A DNA stretch of 64,000 nt from Halichoerus grypus (Eukaryota; Chordata; Mammalia; Carnivora; Phocidae): positions 7,822,001 through 7,886,000 of the forward strand of contig NC_135726.1 in NCBI RefSeq assembly GCF_964656455.1. Reading direction: 5' to 3'. A model generated the notes under the pieces. It was not told the DNA's origin, made no database searches, and saw nothing but the letters and a program-made list of their open reading frames with translations. The position numbers and the translations under genes were made by a program. Shown here piece by piece: positions 1 through 10,520 of this stretch; position 1 is the first letter of the stretch; every line of letters starts with the position of its first letter.

Positions 1-60
1 ATATAAATATACATACATATATACCTGTATATGCAAATATACACATGTGTACACACACAT
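1..60. repeat. AT/CA-rich low-complexity DNA
   Basis: Alternating TA and CA dinucleotides with interruptions, ending in a short ACACAC run. It looks like a decayed dinucleotide microsatellite cut by the window edge. Confidence 0.6.
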
Positions 61-1053
61 ATCAACAAGAAAAGCTAGGTATTAACAAAAAGATTGGAAA
101 AATCAGAAGTCATATTAGATTCTAAAAAATTGATAACAAATCTTTTCTTCCCTCTCTTCATCAAAACATGTTTTCCACACTCTTTCTCCCAACTAAGATG
201 AAATAAGTGCCAAATATTTGGGAAGGTAGTCAGAACAGCAAGGGACTAAAACAAAACATAAATATGAGAGCAGTCCTTAATGTCGTATCTAGGAGCATAA
301 TGTCAACAGCCTGCATTTCTATTGGCTATTTATTTTTTCCTTGCTATCGTCTCATTCAGACCTCACAAAAATCTCTGCAGGACTCTCCATCACCATTTTG
401 CTGGTTAGGGAATCAAGGAAGCTTGTGTATCATTAGAAAACATTCTTTCTGGACTTGAAATGATGACAAGTTTTATCTGTCCATTATAACAAGAAGTCTG
501 TTGGTAAACCTTTCAGAATAGAATGTGCCAACAAATACCTAGCACCCTTTCTCTCTCTCCTCACCATCATCCTAAAGACTTTCCAGAATGAAAGAAAGTG
601 AGGGGCAAAGCGGCAAGAGTCACACTCCCAGAGTGTGTCCTTTGTATTGCCAAAATCACAGCTCCCCTGAAGTCCCATCCTGCAGACTTCCACTTTCATT
701 TCATTGATCAGAAGTATTGCTTAGCCACCTGAACTGGGAAGTAACCAGGGAGGTGGGGGGGGGGAGGGGCTATGGATATAACATCATGCATGAATTAAAC
801 GTAAAACTGAGTTTACCCAATTGGCATTTCTATATAATGTAGATTACACTGAACTTGATATGAATTGCCAGATCCACATGCTGAAGATTTCCAAGTTCTG
901 GTTTATTATTCTGAATTAGTTTAACCAGTAAGGATAATTTAGCGTAATTTCTGAACCATTTGGTTTTTATGGGAAGATTAGGTAAGGCAGCTGTTAGGGC
1001 TGATATTTAAAGTCTCATAAGTACTAGGGGCTCTAATTCTAGTTGAGAAGTCT

Positions 1054-1121
1054 AATGTGCATTATAGTCCTCCCTGAAATGAGCATTATATAGTCCTCAC
1101 AGTAATGTGCATTATAGATTG
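1054..1121. repeat. Three-unit tandem repeat, about 24-26 bp per unit
   Basis: Units begin AATG(T/A)GCATTATA at 1054, 1078 and 1104. The first two share the following TAGTCCTC; the second has an extra TA. This is a small local tandem expansion, not a known family. Confidence 0.6.
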
Positions 1122-1413
1122 GTTATCATATAGTAGCATAGTGATTGTGTAACTAGGGTATCAGCCATTTTTCCTTACCCGGAGAATGATCAGAATTTGA
1201 TCTGAGAGTTGCAAAATCTAAGAGAAAGAAATAATTTCCTTTCCTTTTAAAAGCCTTTTAATCATCCTGGTTGGTCCAACCAACCATCATCACTTCTTTG
1301 GGCACAACCAGTTCAGTATGGATGTCATTCAATTTCCATGACCCAGTGTGGCTATATTCCTCAGCACAAACCCTTCCAAGCGACATGCATGTGGGAGGAA
1401 GGAAAGAGAGGAG

Positions 1414-1460
1414 CAAAAACAAAACAAATAACAACAAAAAAACAACAAAACCCAAAAAAC
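1414..1460. repeat. A-rich (AAC/AAAC)n tract
   Basis: Runs of A punctuated by single C, as in AAAACAAAACAAATAACAAC. Simple repeat with no adjacent retroelement body recognised. Confidence 0.6.
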
Positions 1461-1557
1461 GCACTATAGACTACACTCACCTCTAAGACAATCTCCTGTG
1501 AAATATAGGAACCAAATGTTACATTCCATACTTAAATTACCAACTCTTATTCCAAAG

Positions 1558-1786
1558 CACAAGGTCTCTTTTTTTTTTTTTTTTTTTTTAAAGATTTTGT
1601 TTATTTATTTGACAGAGAGAGAGAGAGCACAAGGAGGGGGGAGCAGAAGAGGGAGAGGGAGAAGCAGACTCCCCACTGAACAGGGAGCCCGACCCTGGGC
1701 TGATCCCAGGACCCTAAGATCATGACTTGAGCCGAAGGCAGATGCTTAACGGAATGAGCCACCCCGGCGCCCATCACAAGGTCTCT
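1558..1786 (-). mobile_element. CAN SINE (tRNA-Lys-derived), reverse orientation, with TSDs
   Basis: Body is about 1570-1774. On the plus strand it reads T-run, AAGATTTTGTTTATTTATTTGA, a GA-rich middle, GCAGACTCCCCACTGAACAG, then the tRNA-like head ending GAGCCACCCCGGCGCCC. The 12-bp duplication CACAAGGTCTCT flanks it exactly (1558-1569 and 1775-1786), showing an L1-machinery insertion. This SINE family is specific to Carnivora. Confidence 0.95.
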
Positions 1787-1825
1787 GTTTTAACAGAGTT
1801 TGATTGAGGTAGAAACTTTCTCAAA

Positions 1826-2195
1826 GTCTCAGTTATCTATTACCATTCGATAAACCATCCTAAAATATAGTGACTTAATACAACACCCATGCCTTGGCTC
1901 ATACTAGTGTAGTTTCAGCAAGGTTGGGTGGGGGTGGCTGATCTCTGTTCCAGGTGATGTTGCTGTCATGTGACTCACTCATCTGGGCGTCATCTGGGAG
2001 TCTTAAGTGTGAGCTTTTTTATGTGGCATCTGGATCCCAAGAAAAGGAACATGGAAACTCCCAGGCCTCTTGAGGACTAGATTCCAAAACTCACACATCA
2101 CTCTACCATACTGCACTGATCACAGCAGGACACTGGCCAGCCCAGATTCCAGGGAAGGGGAGACACATTCAACTCTTGATGTAAACAGTGGATGT
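1826..2195 (-). mobile_element. MaLR-type LTR fragment, reverse orientation
   Basis: Contains a diverged form of the motif series CAGTTATCTATTACC, AAACCATCC, AGTGACTTAATACAAC, then GGCCTCTTGAGGACTAG and GCCAGCCCAGATTCCAGG. The same series occurs in order in the better preserved LTR at 43428-43962. No terminal TG/CA or target duplication could be fixed. Confidence 0.6.
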
Positions 2196-2339
2196 GCTCA
2201 CGGGGACGGGAGGAGCACTTAGTGGCCCTCTTTATGGACACCCGCACACCTGGCGTCAGCAACTCTCTGATGCTTTTATTGATTACCTCAAGGAGTCATC
2301 CCTGCTCCCCCAGAAGCCTGTGCACCCCTCAGATTGAGC

Positions 2340-2590
2340 AGCAGTATAGTGTGGAGAGTTTCAGAGTGAGGGATTTAAGGTTGTATTGCTGGATTCTAAA
2401 ACTGACTGTTCTGCTTGCTCACTGTCACATCTCCATCAAATTACTAGATGTCTTTGAGCTGTAGTGTTCCCCTTAGTAAAATGAGGATCATAGTGATACT
2501 CTCTCCATAGGCTATTTGAAATATTTTACAGAGTTAATCCATGTAAGCCATTCAGGGCAGTGCCTGATACATAGGTTCAGTAACACTGAT
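2340..2590 (+). mobile_element. MIR SINE fragment
   Basis: Matches the MIR order: CAGTATAGTGTGGAGAG head, ACTAGATGTCTTTGAGC, CCTTAGTAAAATGAGGATCATA core, then GTTAATCCATGTAAGCCATTCAGGGCAGTGCCTG tail pieces. Old and diverged. Confidence 0.75.
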
Positions 2591-2604
2591 TCGTACCTGC
2601 CTCT

Positions 2605-2725
2605 TCCTCTATTCTATGAGTTTCTGAGGGAAGGACTGGGGGTGTCTCCATCTCTGTGCTCCTGAGATGCTATAAACATTTTAATGTGGCAGCTACTCAG
2701 TGAAAATGCGATAAATGAATAATGA
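2605..2725 (+). mobile_element. L2 3' end
   Basis: Diverged form of the L2 terminus: TCTATGAGTTTCTGAGGG, GACTGGGGGTGTCTCCATCTC, and a tail GATAAATGAATAATGAA. Follows directly on the MIR fragment. Confidence 0.5.
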
Positions 2726-2780
2726 ACCAGGGCTATCCTTTTCTTTAATTGTGCCTATCTGAAGCAAATATTTATTTTTT

Positions 2781-3002
2781 AAAAAGATTGGGGGGCGCCT
2801 GGGTGGCTCAGTTGGTTAAGCAGCTGCCTTCAGCTCAGGTTATGATCCCAGGGTCCTGGGATCAAGCCCCGCATTGGGCTCCCTGCTCAGCGGGGAGCCT
2901 GCTTCTCTCTCTTTCTGCCGCGCCCCCGCTTGTGTTCCCTCTCGCTCTGTCTCTCTGTCAAATAAATAAATAAAATCTTTAAAATAAAATAAAAAGATTG
3001 GG
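2781..3002 (+). mobile_element. CAN SINE, forward orientation, with TSDs
   Basis: Body 2793-2990. Starts GGGCGCCTGGGTGGCTCAG, continues with GGTTATGATCCCAGGG, a CT-rich segment and an AAATAAATAAATAAAATC tail. The 12-bp target duplication AAAAAGATTGGG is perfect (2781-2792, 2991-3002), so the copy is full length. Confidence 0.95.
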
Positions 3003-3032
3003 ACAGCATATGTCATGTGTGCCAGAGGCATT

Positions 3033-3590
3033 AACACTTATTCATTCATTCAGAAAATATTATTGAGCACCTCTTATGGGCTAGAAAGTCCACTGGGTTC
3101 TGGAGATATCATGGTAAATAAGCCATGGGTAGTTCCTGCCTCATAGTCATTATATTCTAGTAAGAGGAGAAAATTAATAAACTCAAGCACAGAAGATAAT
3201 AGTATATAACAATATGTGTTTTGAAGAACAAAGCTATAAGGTAGAGTGTTTGGTCAAACCAGGAGAAGGGTAAGATGCAGCTTTGGGATAGTGATATAGC
3301 TGTGGCTTGCCGAAACTTTCAGAAAAGTTGGAATTTTAGAAGAGACCTCAAGGAGAAAAAGTCCATCATTTGTGTGGATGGAAGAGAGAAGAACAAAAAG
3401 CAAGATCTGTGATGGAAATGAGAATGGGGTTTGAAAAACACCAGGAAGCCCCATATACCCTATATCTTGATGAGTCAAGGGGAGAAAGGCAGGCAGGGGC
3501 TAAATGGTGGGGCACTTTTGATTCAAATTTTACTCTGTGTGCAGTGGAATACCATTGAAGGGTTTGAAACATGAAAGATGGAAATAGCTT
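3033..3590 (-). mobile_element. L2 LINE 3' portion, reverse orientation
   Basis: Begins with the reverse L2 terminus (TTCATTCATTCAGAAAATATT, TTGAGCACCTCTTATGGGC) and runs through TATATTCTAGTAAGAGGAG to CATTGAAGGGTTTGAAACATG, which matches the more upstream L2 segment. About 550 bp, longer than most L2 remnants here. Confidence 0.8.
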
Positions 3591-3870
3591 CCCTTCCTTG
3601 TATTTCATTCTTGGGTCATATTTTTGCTGACAGTCACCCAACACAACTATGGTGCCACCCAATACAGCCACGATCCCACATACACAGAAGTTGGGAAATC
3701 CTGTTCTTCTGAGATCTGTCTGTGTGAAACTATGTGGTGGTGGTGGTGGTCTAGGGTTGGTGGAAGGTCCTCTTCCAGCAAATTGGGAAAAATCCCAATT
3801 TCCCTGAGAAAAATCCAGATTGTCCAGATTCTTTTTGTATCAAGAATGAAGTGGTCATGAAGTGGTCATG
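3591..3870. other. Short unique spacer with a small hairpin and tandem motifs
   Basis: Holds a (GTG)n run at about 3733-3750, a perfect 8-bp inverted repeat with an AAAA loop at 3781-3800, and a doubled GAAGTGGTCAT at 3847-3868. No gene seen. Confidence 0.5.
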
Positions 3871-3874
3871 ATAC

Positions 3875-4090
3875 ATGACAATGGCAGCTGCTTATCTCAC
3901 TTTTACTATCCACCAGGCACTGTTAAGTGCTTTACAAACATCATCATGTTTGATTCTCACAGAAACTCAGGATATCACTGCCATTGGTGTCTGAGTTTTA
4001 CAGACGAACACACTAAGATCTATGAGGTGAAGTGCCCACCCAACATTAACCCACAGAGATCTGAGTCTGAATCTCTGGACCTTCACTTCT
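3875..4090 (-). mobile_element. MIR SINE, reverse orientation
   Basis: Reads CCAGGCACTGTTAAGTGCTT, TTTACAAACATCATCATG, TTTTACAGACGAACACACTA and ends with TGAGTCTGAATCTC, the reverse MIR order from tail to tRNA-like head. Confidence 0.85.
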
Positions 4091-4424
4091 CAGCACATTT
4101 CAAAGTTCTGCTCATCCGCATCTCCTCCCAAGAAGCCTCCCAGACGGTGCAGATAGACGGCAAATGAAACTCAATGATCAGTTACAAGATGTTCTCTAGA
4201 ACTTGCGGAAATCATAGGGTGGGAGAGCTGCGCTGGTTTTGCAACAATGCTCCTAATGAGCAATTTAGCAATGAGTGGTGCACATGTGTGGGGGAGTCTG
4301 AAGCACAGCCTGCCTTTGGCACACATTTGTGTCATTGTTTGGTGTCTGCATACAACTCGAGATTTCCAAAATGTTACCCAAAGAAGTGGATGAATGGCAT
4401 TTCTCCGATTCTATACATTCCAGG

Positions 4425-4495
4425 CTGAGACAAGCTAAATGTTGGCCTCAAGTCACACAGCAAGATGATGGAAGCTTCAGAGGCCTGAATGGAGA
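4425..4495 (-). mobile_element. Possible MIR fragment, reverse orientation
   Basis: CTGAGACAAGCTAAATGT followed by CTCAAGTCACACAGCAAGATG resembles the MIR segment 'aaggtcacacagctag'. Short and diverged. Confidence 0.4.
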
Positions 4496-4594
4496 AGCCA
4501 TATCCCATGTCCTTCTATCTAAATGATAAATGATTTGACCTGCAGCTGGGTCAGTATTTCCAGGAAAGGTTCACTGGCTCATACTTCACCAACT

Positions 4595-4690
4595 TCTTTA
4601 TTTTATTCAGCCAACATTAAATAGGTCTCAGGTGCTCTGTTAGGCATGGAGAAGGCTGGGATGAAGAAGGAGTGGTCCCTGCTCCTGAAA
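4595..4690 (-). mobile_element. L2 3' end, reverse orientation
   Basis: CAACATTAAATAGGTCTCAG, GTGCTCTGTTAGGCATGG and GGTCCCTGCTCCTGAAAG follow the reverse L2 terminal order (tail, 'gcactgttctaggc', 'tccctgccctcatgg'). Confidence 0.55.
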
Positions 4691-4749
4691 GGTGCCAACC
4701 CTTTCCACTTGGCCTCTGCCCTCCTCATCGTGTCCCAGCCCAATCTAGA

Positions 4750-4905
4750 AGGATGTGGATCATGATATCTGACTGCCTGGGTTCAAGTCCTGGCTCTGCA
4801 GGACTTTGGGCTAGTGACTTAACTTTTCTGCCCCTCACTTTCCTCACCTGTAAAGCAGTGAGATTATTAGTACATAGTAGTCCATAAATATAACACTGAT
4901 ATGGA
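4750..4905 (+). mobile_element. MIR SINE
   Basis: CTGCCTGGGTTCAAGTCCTG, GGCTAGTGACTTAACTTTTC and TTCCTCACCTGTAAAGCAG match the MIR central region in forward order. Confidence 0.85.
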
Positions 4906-4961
4906 AATAAAGTAACACAGCCCAGCTTTTTTTTTTTCCCCCAAGTTCCTTAATGATAAGG

Positions 4962-5090
4962 TTTACTTGGGATGCTTACTAAAAATGCAGCTTTCCATGC
5001 CTCTCCCTTGGAAATTCTGATGCAGTGGCTTTGGAGCCCAAGACCTTGGTTTATGTTGTCAGTGTTGCTTATTGTTTTTAAGCAATATGC
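4962..5090 (+). mobile_element. MER5-like hAT-Charlie MITE fragment
   Basis: GCTTACTAAAAATGCAGCTT, TTGGAAATTCTGATGCAGTG and GAGCCCAAGACCTTGG follow the interior of MER5-type non-autonomous hAT elements. The terminal repeats are not preserved. Confidence 0.5.
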
Positions 5091-5145
5091 TGGTGATAGT
5101 TGTCACCAAGATAATCAGGGAAACATTGATATGATGCGTGGGAAG

Positions 5146-5309
5146 CAGTGGTTCTCACCTTGGTTGCATATTGTCGTTAGTTGGGGAGCTTTAAAAATAC
5201 AGATGCTTGGGTTCCCCTCAAGGAACTGTTTTAGTGGGTTGAGGTGAGGACTGGGATGTTTAAAGATTCCTCAAGTGTTTCTAATGTGCACTAAGGCTGA
5301 GAATACCTG
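5146..5309 (+). mobile_element. hAT-Charlie MITE (MER5/MER20 type), near full length
   Basis: Starts CAGTGGTTCTCACCTTGG, contains GGGGAGCTTTAAAAATACAG and ends CTAATGTGCACTAAGGCTGAGAATACCTG, i.e. both near-inverted termini (CAGTGGTTCTCA ... TGAGAAyCACTG) survive. No clean 8-bp target duplication remains. Confidence 0.75.
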
Positions 5310-5529
5310 CTTTAAAGCACAAAGTGCCACTAAATGCACTATCATCATGATCATCTTCTCCATATTCTCCAAAGGAAATAAGAAACACACAATTAACAAG
5401 AAAATTAAGAATGTCAGCTGGTATGTAAGAAGAGTGAGAAGAGCCATCCTGAGCTCCTACAGCACTTAATATGTCATTATGGCATTTTGGCTCTCTCACG
5501 GTCTATGAACCTTAAAGAGTTTTGTGTCT

Positions 5530-5675
5530 TTTCCCTCCTAGACTATAAGCTCTATTAGGAGCAAGGAAACATTCTATTTTCATTTTTTAATATTTCTCCA
5601 AAGGTTTACCCATGCCTTATGTATGTAGTAGGTACTAACCAACTATTTGTCAGATAAATAAGATAAATGCATTAG
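5530..5675 (+). mobile_element. L2 3' end
   Basis: CCTCCTAGACTATAAGCTCT, TTAGGAGCAAGGAAACATTC, ATGTAGTAGGTACTAACCAA and a TTTGTCAGATAAATAAGATAAA tail match the forward L2 terminus. Confidence 0.7.
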
Positions 5676-6240
5676 TGGAAGGATAGCAGAGACCAAATAC
5701 TACAGGAAAGGTGAGGAAGGAAGGATTTCAGACTGGGAGATCATGTGAGTGAACCCCTGAAGAATGTGTGGAATTGTTTTGAGTAGAGTGGAAGAGGGGT
5801 TTCTGGTGGGAGAAATGGCTTGAGCAAAGTTGGGGAGGAGAAGCAAGGAAACAGGAGTAGCCAGACTCAGATCTCCCTGAGCTAGAAGGGCACGTGGAGG
5901 AAGATCTGAGAAGCTTGTTGGTACTGGCTCCTGGTCACTTACGGACGACGAAGGGGCACAGGGAGGCTGAGTCCCTTTCCTGAGGCCTATAGCAGTGGAT
6001 CTGGAACTCGAAGCTTGGCTGAGGCAGCTTCGACACTCAAAGCTGCTACACCCTACTGTCTCCCAGTGTCTTGAACAGCAGGAGGATAATGAAGACTTTC
6101 CAAGCAGAAACATGACAGCCTCAGACAGATTTTGTAGAACAGTCATCTTGGCAGCCGTGAGGAGCAGTGATCGCAGAGCATGAAACCAGAGGTCAGGGCA
6201 TCAGTTCTTTCCAAAGTCTTTCCTTCTCAAATAGGGTGAG
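5676..6240. other. Unresolved non-coding stretch, possibly old L2
   Basis: GGCTTGAGCAAAGTTGGGG and nearby purine-rich text faintly resemble reverse L2, but not enough to call. No gene seen. Confidence 0.3.
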
Positions 6241-6257
6241 TGACATGTGTACTTACG

Positions 6258-6261
<4 letters not shown>

Positions 6262-6301
<40 letters not shown>

Positions 6302-6302
6302 C
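6262..6302. repeat. (CA)n microsatellite, about 20 units
   Basis: Uninterrupted AC dinucleotides across about 41 bp. Pure enough to be length-variable. Confidence 0.95.
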
Positions 6303-7204
6303 CAGCATTGAGGTCGGCACACAAAGTCTATAAGTACTCATCATGCATCTTTGTCTCCTGGATAGAGGTGGACCACAAATTTGTATCTGATCGTTCGGGA
6401 AGCCAACACAAAAAGGGCACATGATTTACAGAGGCTATAAAACGAAAGTAAATGGTCACTCAGGAGATGTCCAGCCCTGGCTCTTTCTGAAAGCAGAAAG
6501 CAAATCCCTCCTTTGGCTCTCAAAGTGGGGACCTCTTGCAAAATGCTGGATGTTTCCCTTAACAGGAGACACAGCAGAATCCATAGCATTGCTTCCTGAA
6601 TGGTCTTTAACAAAGGAGGCCTTGCCAGTGGGTAGCACTCCATGTCAACCCTGCAGCATCTATTTTCAGGACTTGGACATTTTCATTTTTTATTGTACAC
6701 CACTCCCTGTGGCGCCCCCCCCCCAAAAAAAAGTAAGGGTTGCCTTTTCTAAGTCAACTAAATGATTGATCAGTTCCTACTATATTCCACTTTATTTCCA
6801 GTGCTGAGAATGTAAGACTGGGCTTTTAAATATGTATATTTGTAATTTCTTGCTGTCATATCTTCAGCATTTATAATGAAATGTCAATAGCTGTGGTGGT
6901 GTATTAGTTAGGAATCTTCCTAATGATATATTAACAGAAGCATCCCGCCTTTCTCCCTTGATACTTTTATGCTGATTTTAAAACTCTTTGTACCCTGTTT
7001 GTATACAGCCATAAGTTCTCATGTTCAAAGTCGCCTAAATCTTAAGCAGTCACTAACCTTTCCCTTCCTCTTCCTACCACTTCTCAGTCACAGGATGTTG
7101 CAAAATCAGTTTGAACATGGCTTCTCACACTCCAAATACCACTCCCATCATTGCTCTGGGAGAGCAGAATCAGGAAGGCAGACAGGGAAAGGGAGGTAAT
7201 AACT
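6303..7204. other. Unique non-coding stretch
   Basis: No gene or clear interspersed repeat. A C-run followed by an A-run lies at about 6715-6732. Frames here are short and shadow each other on both strands. Confidence 0.4.
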
Positions 7205-7425
7205 GAATAGTAATTAAGCACCTGCTCTGTGTCAGGCACTTTGCACATTCCCTATCTGAGTGAGACAACACCCTTAGTGACATGCATTCATCTCCTTGCT
7301 TAACAAGGAGGGGACATGAGTCTTATGGAGACCAAATGACATGTCTAAGTTTACACATCTAGTAGTAAGCATCAGAGAAAAATTCTGTCTCAAATCTGAC
7401 TTCAGTACCAAGTTCTGTCCATGAC
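7205..7425 (-). mobile_element. MIR SINE, reverse orientation
   Basis: AATTAAGCACCTGCTCTGTG, GTCAGGCACTTTGCACATTC, ACATGTCTAAGTTTACACAT and CTAGTAGTAAGCATCAGAG follow reverse MIR order. Confidence 0.8.
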
Positions 7426-9379
7426 AATATCCCTCTCCAAGGCTAAACCTGAAAACATAGGTGCAAAGGTTTCAATTCCAGGTAAAATGATATAAACATA
7501 CTCCATCCTGTCTGTTCCACTGAATGAAGCTATAAAAGCTCAGTAGAATTGCATGGAGAAGCTATTTGAAGACTCTCAAAGTAACAGTAGCTGGCAGACT
7601 GGGGACAAAGATCAGAATTCAAAGTGCCACTGAACCTGTGGTGAGTTTACCACTTTTTTTTCTTCCTCTACCCCACAGCCTGGACTCAAGTCAGCTCAGA
7701 ACACACAACTGGGCATCAGTACATGCAAAAAGCACTCCAACAGAAGCCATCTATCTCTGGCTTGAGGAGCAGGAAAGCGGACTCCCAAAGCTCAGAGAGA
7801 GTGGGGAGATTCTCTTTTTTGAAAAATAGCTCTACTTTCCTGAGCCCCAATGCCCAGGTAGTCATTGCATAGTGGTGACAGTATAGTGTTATTGATGAAA
7901 ATGGAGGGGGGGGGCACTAAATCTCTGGGGAAAGTGAACCCTCCTCTTTAATTGATCCCAAGAGGGTGTGGTGTATCCCCATCACTTTTCTCTGCTCCTG
8001 TCTTCCCACCACTTGCCTCTGCATGCACGTGCAGATGTGGGAAAGCTGCAGCTGAGCAGGGTAACAAAGAACCCAGCTTTCAGAGGGCGGGGGGAGGACC
8101 AGAAAAGGAAGCCTCAGGGAAGTGGAAAGTATTGGGGAGATTATGGAGAGAGAGGAGGTTAGCCCTCTAAAGTAAACCCACTAAGTTGTGTATGAACTGA
8201 GCTCCTTCCACACTGAGCATGCGTGTTTCTGATCCCAAAGAGCATACCAAAGACTTTAAGAACTGAGCTAATAGACCACCACCTAGGTTCCAGACAGCTG
8301 ACAGGGTGGGACCCATGCAGGGGAAATCCACAGAGACCTGAAAGGGCTTTGAAAATGGGACTGAAATTGAAACCACAGCCCACAAAAGGCTGGGGAGAAT
8401 TTGCACCCTGACCCAACAGGGTTGATTGCCTGGTAAAACAAAAATGTGAATATTCCCCGTAAGATTTAAATAAGATCCAGTGTCTCCTAACTTAAGACTC
8501 AGAATATCCAGGACACAATCCAACATTACCTGGTGTGCAAAGAGCCAGGAAAATATCAACTTGCAAGGGAAAAAATAATCAGTAGAATATCAATGCCAAA
8601 ATGACACAGATATTTGAATTATCTGGCGAAGCCTTTAAATAGCTGTTTTAAAATGATCCAAGAAGCAAGTTTACACGTTTGAAAAGAATGGAATAATAGG
8701 ACATTCCACCAAATAAGGAGAAGAGATATAAAAAGTGGAAATTTTAGAAGCATAAATGAATAACAAACCAAACAACCCCTCACTGAATGCTCTCCATAAC
8801 AGAATGGAGATTTAAAAGAGGAGAGAGTCACTACATGAACCTGAAGATGGATCAATAGAAATTGTTCAACCTGAACAATGGATAGAAAAAGAAGGAAAGG
8901 AATTGAAGAGAGCCTCAGGGACCTGTAAGGACAATACCAAAAGATTTAATATTTGTGTTAGAGGAGTCCCAAAGGAGAGGAGAAATAGTGTGCTGCAGGA
9001 AAAAAAAAAAAAAATTTTTTAAAGCAATAACAGCTGAAAACTTCCCAAACTTAGGAAAAGACATAAATCTGCAATTCATGAATCTCAGAGAATTTCAAAC
9101 AAAATAAACCAAGTGAGAGACTCTCAGATGCATTATGATCAATCTATTTAAATCTAAAAATAAAGAACAAAATCTTGAAAACAGCACATTACTTATAGGC
9201 AAATAACAATTTGAATGACGCGGTTTTCTTCCTAGAAATCAGGGAGGCCAAAGGAAATGGCACAATGCTTTTCAAGCATTGAAAGAAATGAAGTATCACC
9301 CCTGAATTCTACAACCAGTGAAGATGTCCTCTCGGATTAAAGGTAAAATTTAGATACATCAAAGAAAAAAAAAAAAAAA

Positions 9380-9466
9380 TCCTGGTTTCCCCAGGACTGA
9401 GGGGCTTCTCAGGATGCAGGACTTCTAGTGCTAAAACCAGGCAAACCAGGACAGCTGGCCACTGGA
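9380..9466. repeat. Short palindromic interspersed repeat inside the L1
   Basis: Starts TCCTGGTTTCCCCAGGACTG and ends near AACCAGGCAAACCAGGACAG; the ends are imperfect reverse complements. The GGACTTCTAGTGCTAAAACC centre is a motif I know from a small dispersed mammalian repeat whose name I cannot fix. It follows an A15 run and interrupts L1 text. Confidence 0.5.
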
Positions 9467-10335
9467 ACATTGTGAGATTAAAGAAAACCAGAATCTATTG
9501 CCATTAGACCTGCTCTAAAAGAATGGCTTAAAGGAACTGCTCTGGTCAGAGGGAACGATACCAGACAGAAACCTGGAACATCCAAGAAACAAAGGAAGGG
9601 AAATTAAAATGGTAAATATCTGAGTAAATAAAATGGTGACTTGTTCTCCCTCTAAGTTTTGAAAATGTGCTTGATGGTTGAAAGCAAAAGTATGACTATA
9701 GTCTGGTGAAGTTTTCATGCTATCTAATAGCATCACACTTAATGATGAAAGGCTGAATGTCCTCCCCTTGAGATTTGGAACAAGGAAAAGAGATATGCTC
9801 TTAGTACTCTTATTTAACATTTTTGTGTAAGTTCTAGCAAGGATAATAAGGCAAGCAAAGGAAATAAAATTTGCACGGACTAGAAAAGAAGAAATAAAAC
9901 TGTCCTAATTCACAGAAGATGGGATTAAATTTTTAGAAAATCCTAATGAATCTACAAGCAACAGCAACAACAATATAAACTCTTAGTACTAATGAGTTAG
10001 TTTAGGAAAATTGCAGGATACAGAGTTCACATACAAAAATCAATTGTATTTTGGCATACTGGCAGTGAAGACTTGAAACCAAAATATAAAAAACAAACAA
10101 GCAAAAAATATCTTCAACAACAGATCCAAAGAAGAAATACTTACACATAAATCTAAAAGTCACATACAGGATCTATATGCTGAAAGCTACAAAATGCTGA
10201 TATAAGAAATAAAAGAAGACCTAAATAAATGGAGAGATATGCCATGATCACACATTGACTCAACATGGTAACATGTCCATGTTCCCCAAATTGATCTAGA
10301 GATTTAATGCACTTCCCATCAACATCCCAGCAGGA

Positions 10336-10520
10336 TTTTTTAAAAAAGATTTTATTTATTAGAGAATGAGAGAGAGAGAGAGAATGAGAGGGGGGAGGGT
10401 CAGAGGGAGAAGCAGACTCCCCACTGAGCAGGGAGCCTGATGTGGGACGCAATCCCGGGACTCCAGGATCATGACTTGAGCCGAAGGCAGTCGCTTAACC
10501 AACTAAGCCACCCAGGCGCC
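10336..10520 (-). mobile_element. CAN SINE, reverse orientation, inserted in L1 ORF2 region
   Basis: Plus-strand order is AAGATTTTATTTATTAGAG, GA-rich tract, GCAGACTCCCCACTGAGCAG, CAGGATCATGACTTGAGCC and GCCACCCAGGCGCC. L1 sequence stops at CAGCAGGATTTTT and resumes at ATATCTAGAAAAACTTATTC. The target duplication is hidden in the flanking T-runs. Confidence 0.95.

Larger units (their letters stand above)
61..1557. other. Unique non-coding stretch
   Basis: No gene or recognisable interspersed repeat was seen. It holds a G-run (about 755-769, ten G, one A, four G), a short tandem repeat at 1054-1121 and an A/C-rich run at 1414-1460. Open frames here are short and lack any family resemblance. 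Confidence 0.5.

Noticed and set aside
5700..6146. 148-codon minus-strand open frame
   Set aside because: The region looks like decayed repeat. No protein resemblance.
6262..6302. Z-DNA regulatory element
   Set aside because: A plain (CA)n microsatellite, and nothing else nearby suggests a promoter.
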